This document shows, piece by piece, positions 1 through 6,461 of a DNA stretch of 6,478 bases. The DNA is taken from assembly GCA_002353635.1 (NCBI GenBank), contig DEKA01000054.1, forward strand, positions 1 to 6,478, given 5' to 3'. Within the stretch, counting starts at the first letter, position 1. Each line of letters opens with the position of its first letter. This DNA is from Lachnospiraceae bacterium UBA2734. GTDB lineage: Bacteria; Bacillota; Clostridia; Lachnospirales; Lachnospiraceae. A program made the position numbers and the translations under genes. The notes beneath the pieces were generated by a model. That model ran no database searches. It was not told the origin of the DNA and saw nothing but the letters and a program-made list of their open reading frames with translations.

Positions 1-968
1 ATCTCGTACTTGAGCAGCGCGATACGCTCAAGGCCGATGCCGAAGGCAAAGCCGGAGTACTCCTCCGGATCGATTTTGCACATCTCGAGGACATGCGGAT
101 GCACCATGCCGCAGCCAAGGATCTCGATCCATCCCTCATTCTTGCAGAAACTGCAGCCCTTGCCGCCGCACTTGAAGCAGCTGATGTCCATCTCTGCAGA
201 CGGCTCTGTGAACGGGAAGTGGTGCGGACGGAAGCGCACCTTCGTGTCCTCGCCAAAGATTCCCTTTGCGAACTCCGCGAGAGTCCCCTTCAGGTCAGCA
301 AACGTGATGCCCTTGTCCACAACAAGTCCCTCCACCTGATGGAAAACAGGGGAGTGCGTCGCATCCACTTCATCCGCTCTGTACACACGGCCGGGTGCGA
401 TCATGCGGATCGGAATTCTGCCCTTCTCCATCTCATGAATCTGCACGCCCGATGTCTGCGTGCGCAGCAGCATATCGCCGTTGATGTAGAACGTATCCTG
501 CTCGTCCTTTGCGGGGTGGTCCGCCGGAATATTCAGTGCCTCGAAGTTGTAGTAATCCTTCTCGACCTCGGGCCCGTCGACAACCTCATACCCCATTCCG
601 ATGAAAATATTCTCGATCTCGCGCAGCGCCACTTCATCCGGATGAAGGTGTCCTCTCTCCTTCTTTCTGGCAGGGAGCGTCACATCGATCGTCTCAGCCT
701 TTAAGCGCTCTTCCTGCGCTCTCGCTGCGATCTCCGTATGTGCCTTCTCGAGCGCCGCCTCGATCTGTGCGCGCGCCTCGTTCACCATCTGACCGACCTT
801 CGGTCTCTCTTCCTTCGAGAGATCCTTCATCCCTTTAAGAATGCCGGTCAGCTCGCCCTTTTTGCCAAGGACACTTACTCTGATCTGGTTGATGGCATCC
901 TCGGAGCCGGCCTTTTCGAGCTGCTCCCTCACCTGCTGCCTGATCCGTTCGAGATCTTCCTGAATCAT
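1..968 (-). CDS. pheS: Phenylalanine--tRNA ligase alpha subunit (3' end cut by window edge)
   Basis: This is the catalytic alpha subunit of the cytoplasmic alpha2-beta2 phenylalanyl-tRNA synthetase, which charges tRNA-Phe with phenylalanine using ATP. The first 322 residues are visible. Residues 1-95 form the charged N-terminal helical arm that contacts tRNA. The class II catalytic core follows: GRVYRADEVDATHSPVFHQ (193-211), motif 2 FRPHHFPFTEPSAEMD (246-261), and motif 3 GFAFGIGLERIALLKY (306-321). A Cys cluster C264-x2-C267-x4-C272-x2-C275 sits after motif 2; I recall similar clusters in Gram-positive PheS. Family members are about 330-345 residues, so only some 10-25 C-terminal residues are missing off the left edge. 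The ATG at 968 is supported by AAAGGA about 5 bases upstream and by the family N-terminus. A Phe T-box leader controls it. pheT is expected next, outside the window. Identity is very secure. Confidence 0.98.
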   Translation of the reverse strand, partial: MIQEDLERIRQQVREQLEKAGSEDAINQIRVSVLGKKGELTGILKGMKDLSKEERPKVGQMVNEARAQIEAALEKAHTEIAARAQEERLKAETIDVTLPARKKERGHLHPDEVALREIENIFIGMGYEVVDGPEVEKDYYNFEALNIPADHPAKDEQDTFYINGDMLLRTQTSGVQIHEMEKGRIPIRMIAPGRVYRADEVDATHSPVFHQVEGLVVDKGITFADLKGTLAEFAKGIFGEDTKVRFRPHHFPFTEPSAEMDISCFKCGGKGCSFCKNEGWIEILGCGMVHPHVLEMCKIDPEEYSGFAFGIGLERIALLKYE

Positions 969-981
969 ATTATCCTTTCTG

Positions 982-1000
982 TGCCGCGTTATTCGCGGCA
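982..1000 (-). other. Hairpin between the T-box terminator and the pheS ribosome binding site
   Basis: A perfect 7-bp stem (TGCCGCG / CGCGGCA) with a 5-base loop lies just after the U-tract of the T-box terminator and about 6 bases before the pheS Shine-Dalgarno AAAGGA. It has no U-tract of its own, so it is not a terminator. It would lie in the 5' part of any read-through mRNA and leave the ribosome binding site free. A role in mRNA stability or spacing is inference only. Confidence 0.5.
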
Positions 1001-1001
1001 A

Positions 1002-1037
1002 TAAAACAGAGCTTCGTCCCATCTGGGACGAAGCTCT
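1002..1037 (-). terminator. T-box regulated Rho-independent terminator
   Basis: On the minus strand a perfect 13-bp stem (1025-1037 pairing with 1008-1020, sequence AGAGCTTCGTCCC) closes a 4-base loop and is followed by the T-rich tract TGTTTTAT. This is a strong intrinsic terminator placed between the T-box element and pheS. The CCCA on its descending arm can pair instead with TGGG at the start of the T-box element, giving the competing antiterminator. Uncharged tRNA-Phe should favour the antiterminator and read-through into pheS. Confidence 0.93.
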
Positions 1038-1280
1038 TCTCTCCGCGGTACCACCCATCTTCCGCTGCCTTTGCAGCGGCACTTCATTGCCCGCGTAACG
1101 TGCGGCATACGTCAGATCCTACTGTATCTTCAGATCTGCTGCTCGGGAGTGAACGCGCGCGGTTCCCTTCGGGAAGCCTCTCAGCCGGTGAACTTCCTCT
1201 CTGCCCTGCGTTACCGGGAATTTCCGTTTGACCTCTCCGTCACTGCATTTCATTGGTCACTGGTATTCAATTCGTAAACA
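1003..1280 (-). promoter_or_regulatory. T-box riboswitch leader of pheS, phenylalanine specific
   Basis: This untranslated leader senses uncharged tRNA-Phe and controls pheS by transcription antitermination. The diagnostic T-box element GGGTGGTACCGCG lies at 1044-1056; its UGGU would pair with the ACCA end of tRNA-Phe. Upstream elements appear in canonical order. Stem I lies at roughly 1146-1245 and carries an AGAGAG motif and a candidate UUC (Phe) specifier at 1151-1153, in the typical context followed by ACTCCCGAGC. A stem II-like hairpin pairs CAGATC with GATCTG (1113-1118 / 1133-1138). A stem IIA/B-like element with CCGC/GCGG lies near 1092-1108, and a 7-bp stem III at 1062-1079 (CCGCTGC, 4-base loop, GCAGCGG) directly precedes the T-box. 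The terminator at 1002-1037 ends it. The specifier assignment rests on position, context and the downstream gene; stem I boundaries are approximate. Confidence 0.95.
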
Positions 1281-1285
1281 CGGCC

Positions 1286-1314
1286 ATTATAGTGAATATT
1301 CGCGGCGCCGTCAA
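1286..1314 (-). promoter_or_regulatory. Sigma-A type promoter for the T-box leader and pheS
   Basis: On the minus strand TTGACG (1309-1314) and TATAAT (1286-1291) are separated by exactly 17 bases, a near-perfect housekeeping promoter. Transcription should start near 1279-1280, just ahead of stem I of the T-box leader. The position shows that pheS has its own promoter and does not depend on read-through from the glycan operon upstream. Confidence 0.9.
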
Positions 1315-1334
1315 ACGAAACGCATAGTTTCCGA

Positions 1335-1376
1335 GGTTCATCCACATGAGCCGTATTCATGCTCTGTGGATGAAGC
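1335..1376. repeat. Long inverted repeat after the SGNH gene, possible transcription end
   Basis: TTCATCCACA (1337-1346) and TGTGGATGAA (1365-1374) are perfect 10-base inverted arms. GAGC/GCTC pairs inside them, offset by one bulged base, and two further GC pairs extend the base of the stem past another bulge. The apical loop is 9 bases. The element starts 14 bases after the TAA of the SGNH gene and ends about 20 bases before the pheS -35 box. Neither strand has a T-run after the hairpin, so it is not a classic intrinsic terminator. It may still end or protect the 3' end of the operon mRNA, or act with Rho; this is inference. Confidence 0.7.
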
Positions 1377-1390
1377 CACCCGAAAATTGC

Positions 1391-2572
1391 TTACCTCCCC
1401 GAAATCTCCGGAATCCACTTCCACGTCTCCCACAGCCACAGATCCGTCGAATCCTCGCTCTTATCATCCTTCGCCGCCGCATTCTCCGTGCACTTCTCAA
1501 TTCCAAAGCGCATAAAACGGTCGTTGAAGTCGCGGCAGCTCTCCCACTCGTTCGTGACGCGGGCGGAATGGTCACCCTTTACATGATAGGTGTCAGCAAG
1601 AAGCTCTCCGAGTGCCTTCGTGAAAACCGCACACCCCTTCGCATTCACATGGGCATACTCAGCGAAATCACTGTGCAGAACCAGCCCGTAGCTCTCATAA
1701 TCGCCGTCAAAATTAACATAATCATATCCGTAGGTGCGAATCATCTCCGCCATCGCATTGTTGACCTTCAGCGATTCCGTATAATCGGCACTTCCCTCTT
1801 CCTCCGTGTCAGAGTGCGCATGGGGTGTCCGGATGAAGAGGACATTCCGTATATTGTTTGATCTGCAGTACTCCACAAATTCCCGCAGCACCTTTGTCTC
1901 CTGCGCCGTCGGCTCCTCCTTCTCCGTGATGTCCTTCGGATCAAAGAGCCCGTCATCCCGCAGCGTCTTCGTGCGCAGTGCCCCGCCCTTCAGCAGCGTA
2001 TACCCTCTCTTATAGCGCAGTGCGCTGTTCATCACCCGGATCTCAAGATCCTTGAAGCTCTCCGGATAGTCACTGTGAAACTTAAAGAACGGAATATAGT
2101 ACGAGAGCCTCCCGTCCTCATTGTTCTTATCCACATACCGGTTGACCAGCTCCGCCCTCTCTTTTGACGGCGGCATGTTGTCCGTGAGATACCGGAGCGT
2201 AGAGTCCGGATCCGCTGAGCACCCGTGTGCGGCATTGTCGAGATCGAATACATAGAGTTTTGGATGCTGCGTCTTCTCCACCTGCTTCAGCTCATCGATC
2301 CACAGGTCGGCGCTGTTGGCACTGATAGAATAGAGATAACTGGTAAAGCCGTACTCCTCATAGGCGGTCACAGGACTGTAGGCGAAGTAGAGATCGCTCG
2401 CCCCGATCAGGGCAACATCGACCGAATCCTTCGGCTCCATATAAAAGCCGCGGATTCTCGTCTCATTCTCATCATGCATTCTGAAAATAAACAGATTCAG
2501 CAGCACAAGAGCGGCGAGCGCGAGCGCACCGGTGAATACAATTTTCAAAAATCGTTTCAAATAGCAATGCAT
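1391..2572 (-). CDS. Membrane-anchored SGNH/GDSL-like acyl esterase/transferase, MBOAT partner
   Basis: This 393-residue protein has one N-terminal membrane segment (about 9-30), then an extracytoplasmic domain. The domain looks like the SGNH-type proteins encoded beside MBOAT acyltransferases (DltD/AlgX-like role), which transfer or remove acyl groups on surface glycans. VALIGASDLYF (53-63) matches the block I strand and nucleophile turn, with candidate nucleophile Ser59. FIRTPH (247-251) resembles the core strand before the last helix, and HVNAKGCAVF (308-317) matches the HxNxxG block with His308 as catalytic base. The usual Asp three residues before that His is Glu305, with Asp302 further back. 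The tail at 378-389 carries four Trp. The ATG at 2572 was chosen because it opens the hydrophobic anchor; a longer in-frame start would run into the upstream gene and add Arg/Ser-rich shadow sequence. The ribosome binding site is weak (GGACAGG). The family is fairly secure, the substrate unknown. Confidence 0.8.
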   Translation of the reverse strand: MHCYLKRFLKIVFTGALALAALVLLNLFIFRMHDENETRIRGFYMEPKDSVDVALIGASDLYFAYSPVTAYEEYGFTSYLYSISANSADLWIDELKQVEKTQHPKLYVFDLDNAAHGCSADPDSTLRYLTDNMPPSKERAELVNRYVDKNNEDGRLSYYIPFFKFHSDYPESFKDLEIRVMNSALRYKRGYTLLKGGALRTKTLRDDGLFDPKDITEKEEPTAQETKVLREFVEYCRSNNIRNVLFIRTPHAHSDTEEEGSADYTESLKVNNAMAEMIRTYGYDYVNFDGDYESYGLVLHSDFAEYAHVNAKGCAVFTKALGELLADTYHVKGDHSARVTNEWESCRDFNDRFMRFGIEKCTENAAAKDDKSEDSTDLWLWETWKWIPEISGR

Positions 2573-2651
2573 AAAATGCAACCTGTCCGAACAGTTCTGC
2601 TGCACTGTGCCGGATAATCCCGAATTCTTCGGTATATTGTTGTGCGCAGCC

Positions 2652-4271
2652 TCAGTACTGCACATACAAGAACTGTGTCGGTGAAAAGCCGGGTCCATAA
2701 ATGCCGAAGACGAGCACAGTAACCAGGCACGCCGCGACGAGCACGCACTCCAGCGGGAACGGCTTCGCATCGATCCGCGCCCGGAGCGACTCCTTCGGCC
2801 GCGCCTCCCGCAGCACACCGACGATGAACATGACGGCAAAGACGAAAAAAATCACCCACAGATCAAACGTCTGAAAGCCCAGAGTCCCCCATATTTCATC
2901 CTTCGCACGCGCAGCATTATTGTCTGTGAACATCCGCACCATCATAGCTACCCAACCGCGGCAGCTCTGCGCAAGGTCAGGCACATATCCCACAAGTGCG
3001 AGCAGGTACGTCCGCACAATCCGAAAGACATGCATGCCAAATGACTGCTCCCGGATGTGCAGTGCCTTCATCCATCCCTTGAAAACAGGCTCGAACAGCA
3101 TGGAGATCATGATGATCCCGCCGTTATAGATGCCATAGGCGATATATTTCATGCCTGCGCCGTGCCAGGCACCGACCACGATGAAGACGATCATGGTCGC
3201 CACCGTCGCCGGGAAGACCTTCGCCATGTGGTCGCCGAGCTGTGTCTTTCCAAAGCGCGTCTTCCGGATGGCGGCCGGCATGGCCAGAAACGGCTTTGTG
3301 ACGGCAACCGGGTAAAAGATATACTTCTTCAGCCACGCACCGAGCGTGATGTGCCACCTGCGCCAGTAATCGTTGATGGACGTGGCAAAATAAGGCTGCC
3401 GGAAGTTAATCGGCATATCGATGCCGAGGATCTGCGCGATGCCGCGGGAGATATCAATGCCGCCTGCGAAATCTGCATAGAGCTGCAGCGAGTAAAGAAG
3501 AACAACGAACAGAATGGTCGTCCCGGAAAATCCCTCATAGCCGGCCTTCGTAAACGCATTGATCATCACCGCCGCGCGGTCCGCCAGCACGAGCTTGATG
3601 AAATACCCATACAGACACAGCTCCGCCCCATATTTAAACCGTTTAAAGTCAAATCTGTGCGGCGCATAGAGCTGCTCCGCCAGCTGGCCATAGAAACTGA
3701 TGGGGCCCTGCAGGATCTGCGGAAAGAAGCTGACGAACAGGGCGATTTTCAGGAAATTTCTTTCCGGCTTCACTGTCCCGTTATAACAGTCGATGAGATA
3801 CCCCATCGCCTGAAAAGTATAGAACGAGATGCCAAGCGGCAGGATAAAGCGAAGCGGCGGCAGCTCCATACCGAACCTGGAAGTGAACGCATTCAGGAGA
3901 GAAATGGTGAAGCTCCCGTATTTGAGAACGGCAAGGACGCCAAAGCCCGCGATCAGCGCTGAGATCAGCACTGCGCGGCTCTTTTTCTTAGCGGCTGCCT
4001 TTGCGGCCTTCTTCTGCGCGCGGTCCCACTCCGGATGCGATTTCCGCTCTCTTTTGGCACTCTCCTGAATCCTCCCGATCAGAAGAGCGGAGACATAGAC
4101 GATGATCGTCGTGAACAGAATATATCCGATATACCGTGCGCCCGCACTGAGATAAAAATAATAACTGGCTGCCAGAAGAACCAGCCATTGCCTCTTCCCC
4201 AGCGGCAGAATAAAATACAGCGCGATTGTAATACTTATGAAAATAAGAAAATGGAGCGATACATAATTCAT
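2652..4271 (-). CDS. MBOAT family membrane-bound O-acyltransferase (AlgI/DltB/PatA-like)
   Basis: This 539-residue polytopic membrane protein moves an acyl group from a cytoplasmic donor to the outer face for O-acylation of a surface glycan. Family marks in order are LPLGISFYTFQAMGYLID (144-161), FFPQILQGPI (182-191), LYADFAGGIDISRG (264-277), DYWRRWHITLGAWLKKYIFYP (301-321, with His307), and GAWHGAG (367-373) with the catalytic His370. The C-terminal YGPGFSPTQFLYVQY resembles the end of Firmicute MBOATs paired with SGNH proteins. Length is slightly above the usual 450-520, partly owing to an Ala/Lys-rich cytoplasmic loop (84-100). The ATG at 4271 begins a typical N-terminal helix; its ribosome binding site is poor (GGTAGAAAG directly before the ATG), which may mean coupling to the upstream gene 59 bases away. 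The SGNH gene follows after 79 bases. The donor and glycan acceptor cannot be read. Confidence 0.95.
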   Translation of the reverse strand: MNYVSLHFLIFISITIALYFILPLGKRQWLVLLAASYYFYLSAGARYIGYILFTTIIVYVSALLIGRIQESAKRERKSHPEWDRAQKKAAKAAAKKKSRAVLISALIAGFGVLAVLKYGSFTISLLNAFTSRFGMELPPLRFILPLGISFYTFQAMGYLIDCYNGTVKPERNFLKIALFVSFFPQILQGPISFYGQLAEQLYAPHRFDFKRFKYGAELCLYGYFIKLVLADRAAVMINAFTKAGYEGFSGTTILFVVLLYSLQLYADFAGGIDISRGIAQILGIDMPINFRQPYFATSINDYWRRWHITLGAWLKKYIFYPVAVTKPFLAMPAAIRKTRFGKTQLGDHMAKVFPATVATMIVFIVVGAWHGAGMKYIAYGIYNGGIIMISMLFEPVFKGWMKALHIREQSFGMHVFRIVRTYLLALVGYVPDLAQSCRGWVAMMVRMFTDNNAARAKDEIWGTLGFQTFDLWVIFFVFAVMFIVGVLREARPKESLRARIDAKPFPLECVLVAACLVTVLVFGIYGPGFSPTQFLYVQY

Positions 4272-4330
4272 CTTTCTACCATAAGGCGAATCATTTTTCG
4301 GTCAGACACAGCCGGTTATCCGTACATGCC

Positions 4331-4750
4331 TCATTGATTCCTATGCAACTGATAGACATAATAATACAGTCCGTCTGCAAAATCCCCTTCATAAGATTCC
4401 TCTGCGGTATAATGCTGTCCCTCAATGTCTGCAATGGCGTTTTCATCCAGTTCATCTTCCCAGATCAGCCAGATGTCGTTATAATCGCTGTCCAGATTTG
4501 TCGGAGCATCCTCTACTGAATCATTATGATGGAGCAATAAATAATTCACAGCCAGAACAGTAAAATTCAAAAAGCATGCAGATAAGAGATACTCGCGCAG
4601 GAAATCCATTGCGCTTCCATGGAAATTACATTTGATCCTGTCTCCCAGGATCTTATCCCTGATATACATAAGGATGACCGGCGGAAACAAAAAGCATAAT
4701 GCGGCAGACATAACCGTAACTCCCCCTCGCTCAATAACAAAGGCCAACAT
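4331..4750 (-). CDS. Small two-helix membrane protein of unknown function in the glycan operon
   Basis: I do not recognise this 139-residue protein. Two hydrophobic segments are visible, about 12-30 (SAALCFLFPPVILMYI) and 54-74 (YLLSACFLNFTVLAVNYLLLH), joined by a basic loop (RDKILGDRIK, 31-40). By the positive-inside rule that loop should be cytoplasmic and both termini outside. Residues 76-126 are strongly acidic (many Asp and Glu) and the end is Tyr-rich (YYYVYQLHRN). A good ribosome binding site, AAGGG, lies 6 bases before the ATG at 4750, and the reading frame is intact, so a real gene is likely. It sits between the GT-C transferase (44-base gap) and the MBOAT gene (59-base gap) in the same orientation, suggesting an accessory role in assembling or acylating the same glycan. 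The GC content looks lower than in pheS and the MBOAT gene. Confidence 0.8.
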   Translation of the reverse strand: MLAFVIERGGVTVMSAALCFLFPPVILMYIRDKILGDRIKCNFHGSAMDFLREYLLSACFLNFTVLAVNYLLLHHNDSVEDAPTNLDSDYNDIWLIWEDELDENAIADIEGQHYTAEESYEGDFADGLYYYVYQLHRNQ

Positions 4751-4794
4751 GTGCGGCCCTTGCAGATCATCAAATTTCGATGAACCCTGTATGT

Positions 4795-6459
4795 TTACTT
4801 CAGCTGATACAGACGAAACATATCGTTCTGATATACCAGTTTCCCGTTCAGATTGACATAGTCCTCAACTCTGCCATAGGCGTTTTCTTCCGAGAGCAGA
4901 ACGTAATCCGCCAGTTCCATATGATCTGCATCGTTGCGCCACGAATATGTATAGTTGTTCGTATTCAGGTACAGGACTCTCGGCTTGAAAAAATAAATCA
5001 CCTTATCATCGTCAATATTGCGGTTGATATAATCATACACCTGCAGTGCCTCCTTTGAGTCGGCCTGATACAAGGTATACCGGCCACTCTGTACGTACAC
5101 TGCAATGACCAGGAAAACAACAGCCAGAGCCGCACTGTACAGAACACCCATGACTGCAATGCCCTGCCTGATCGTATGAAAACGGTGAACAAGACAGAGA
5201 ATGCCCTGCACAGCCATGATCAGCAAAAGAGGATAAAGCGGATATATAAAGCGTGCGCTGCTGTAATCATAGACAATAAGCATTGGCATTGTGATCAGGC
5301 AGTACAGAAGCGGAAGAAGGTCTTCTCTGATTCTGTGTGCAGCCCCGATCACGGTCAGTATGACAAGGGCAGCGGCACCAAAAAGACTGATCGCACTGAT
5401 GACCGGCCTGCACTGACTCATCACGAGCTGCGCATAGAGACCAATGTAATCCTGCGCTCTTCTGCTCACCTGCTCCAGAGAGAACTCAAAATAAGATTGA
5501 TATGTTCCCCCTGATCTTGGAAGAATGTATCCAAATCCGATATTAGCAAGAAGAAAAACGAGCAGCGGAATTAGTCTGTATACAGCAAAGACGACCGGCG
5601 TGCGTCCGCTTCCGGCTGCAGCATGTGATGCGTTCTTGAAAGCACTGCTTTCTTGTGCAGAAGTCTTCCTGTTCTCCAGAATTGCTGCAAAGAATTCCAG
5701 TGCTCCGTATGCAAAATATGCCGCTGCGAGGGCCAATCCCATCGTGCGGGTCTCATAGCAGGCGAACAATAAAACTCCGCAGACAACACCGCAGAACACT
5801 GCTGATTTTACTTTTCTCCGTTCCGCTTTAATCTTTTCTTCATAAACAGCTAATAGATTTAAAGTCAAAAAAACAAAAAATACAAAGGGGATATCCGATT
5901 CTGTCGTATTGATGCTCATCAGAAAGGAATGATTCAGAACGACAAACAAAGAGACGAGGAATGCATATTTTCTTCTGAGAAAACGGCAGGCGTACAGAAA
6001 AATGACCGCGCACGCCGCTGCGAAAAAGAGGTCCTCATATATTTTCAGAACAGTAAAATTGAATCCGAAGATTTTGATAACAGGCGCGATCAGAATCGGC
6101 CAGATCCATGGGTAGACATCAGAGCCGATTCCTTCTGCGGAATTGGTGATGATAAAAATATTCTTCCGGTACCATTCAGGAATCGAGTTCGTAATCAATG
6201 CTCTCGCCTGCGCATAATACTGACTGTAATCGCCTCCCCAGCTCTTTCCCTGATAAATGGTCAGAAGTCCTGCCGCAAAGGCAGCTGCAAAAACGATCAA
6301 AGCGAGCTTTTTCCTGCCAACCCGATCAATAGACTGAATCCATGCATAAATCCCGGCGCGGAGTCTCCTGCTGCAGAGAAAAAGGACAGCAATAACTGCC
6401 AGCAGAACATAGATCCTTGTTCTGAAAACATTGACCAGTATCGCGTCATCTACTGTCAT
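4795..6459 (-). CDS. GT-C fold membrane glycosyltransferase (GT39/ArnT/PMT-like)
   Basis: This 554-residue protein has about 11-13 predicted membrane segments (roughly 15-29, 51-68, 118-134, 143-158, 165-181, 188-204, 217-234, 239-258, 288-312, 351-373, 381-397, 404-422, 432-455) and an outer C-terminal domain (456-554). That is the layout of GT-C enzymes, which use polyprenyl-phosphate sugars outside the membrane. The first outer loop carries GGDYSQYYAQA (75-85); Asp77 fits the catalytic acidic residue and the DxxxYxxxA pattern of the GT39/PMT superfamily. YPWIWPILIAP (116-126) and SSARFIYPLYPLLLI (400-414) also fit. A cytoplasmic loop (262-287) is rich in Ser, Ala and Lys and looks non-conserved. 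The ATG at 6459 has GAGGA 6 bases upstream. It is the first full gene of the run and is followed by the small membrane protein. The sugar and acceptor are unknown; family assignment is fairly secure. Confidence 0.85.
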   Translation of the reverse strand: MTVDDAILVNVFRTRIYVLLAVIAVLFLCSRRLRAGIYAWIQSIDRVGRKKLALIVFAAAFAAGLLTIYQGKSWGGDYSQYYAQARALITNSIPEWYRKNIFIITNSAEGIGSDVYPWIWPILIAPVIKIFGFNFTVLKIYEDLFFAAACAVIFLYACRFLRRKYAFLVSLFVVLNHSFLMSINTTESDIPFVFFVFLTLNLLAVYEEKIKAERRKVKSAVFCGVVCGVLLFACYETRTMGLALAAAYFAYGALEFFAAILENRKTSAQESSAFKNASHAAAGSGRTPVVFAVYRLIPLLVFLLANIGFGYILPRSGGTYQSYFEFSLEQVSRRAQDYIGLYAQLVMSQCRPVISAISLFGAAALVILTVIGAAHRIREDLLPLLYCLITMPMLIVYDYSSARFIYPLYPLLLIMAVQGILCLVHRFHTIRQGIAVMGVLYSAALAVVFLVIAVYVQSGRYTLYQADSKEALQVYDYINRNIDDDKVIYFFKPRVLYLNTNNYTYSWRNDADHMELADYVLLSEENAYGRVEDYVNLNGKLVYQNDMFRLYQLK

Positions 6460-6461
6460 CT

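Noticed and set aside
93..704. 203-codon plus-strand open frame opposite pheS
   Set aside because: It lies wholly antisense to a securely identified pheS, and its protein has no recognisable domain. Open antisense frames are expected opposite GC-biased codons.
1071..1277. Short plus-strand frame across the T-box region
   Set aside because: The sequence is fully explained by the structured leader RNA on the other strand.
1346..1861. Plus-strand frame starting inside the inverted repeat and running opposite the SGNH gene
   Set aside because: No ribosome binding site or family similarity is visible, and it runs antisense to a better supported gene.
2573..2839. N-terminal extension of the SGNH gene to an upstream ATG at 2839
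   Set aside because: It would overlap the end of MBOAT by almost 190 bases, and the added residues are Arg/Ser/Cys-rich shadow sequence ahead of a clear membrane anchor beginning at the ATG at 2572.
3057..3962. 301-codon plus-strand open frame opposite the MBOAT gene
   Set aside because: The translation is rich in Arg, His, Asp and Gln with no fold-like pattern, and it mirrors the codons of a well-conserved MBOAT. It is a shadow frame.
4780..5058. Plus-strand hydrophobic 92-codon frame opposite the end of the GT-C gene
   Set aside because: It is antisense to the conserved outer domain of the transferase, and its Ile/Val-rich make-up follows from the complementary codons.
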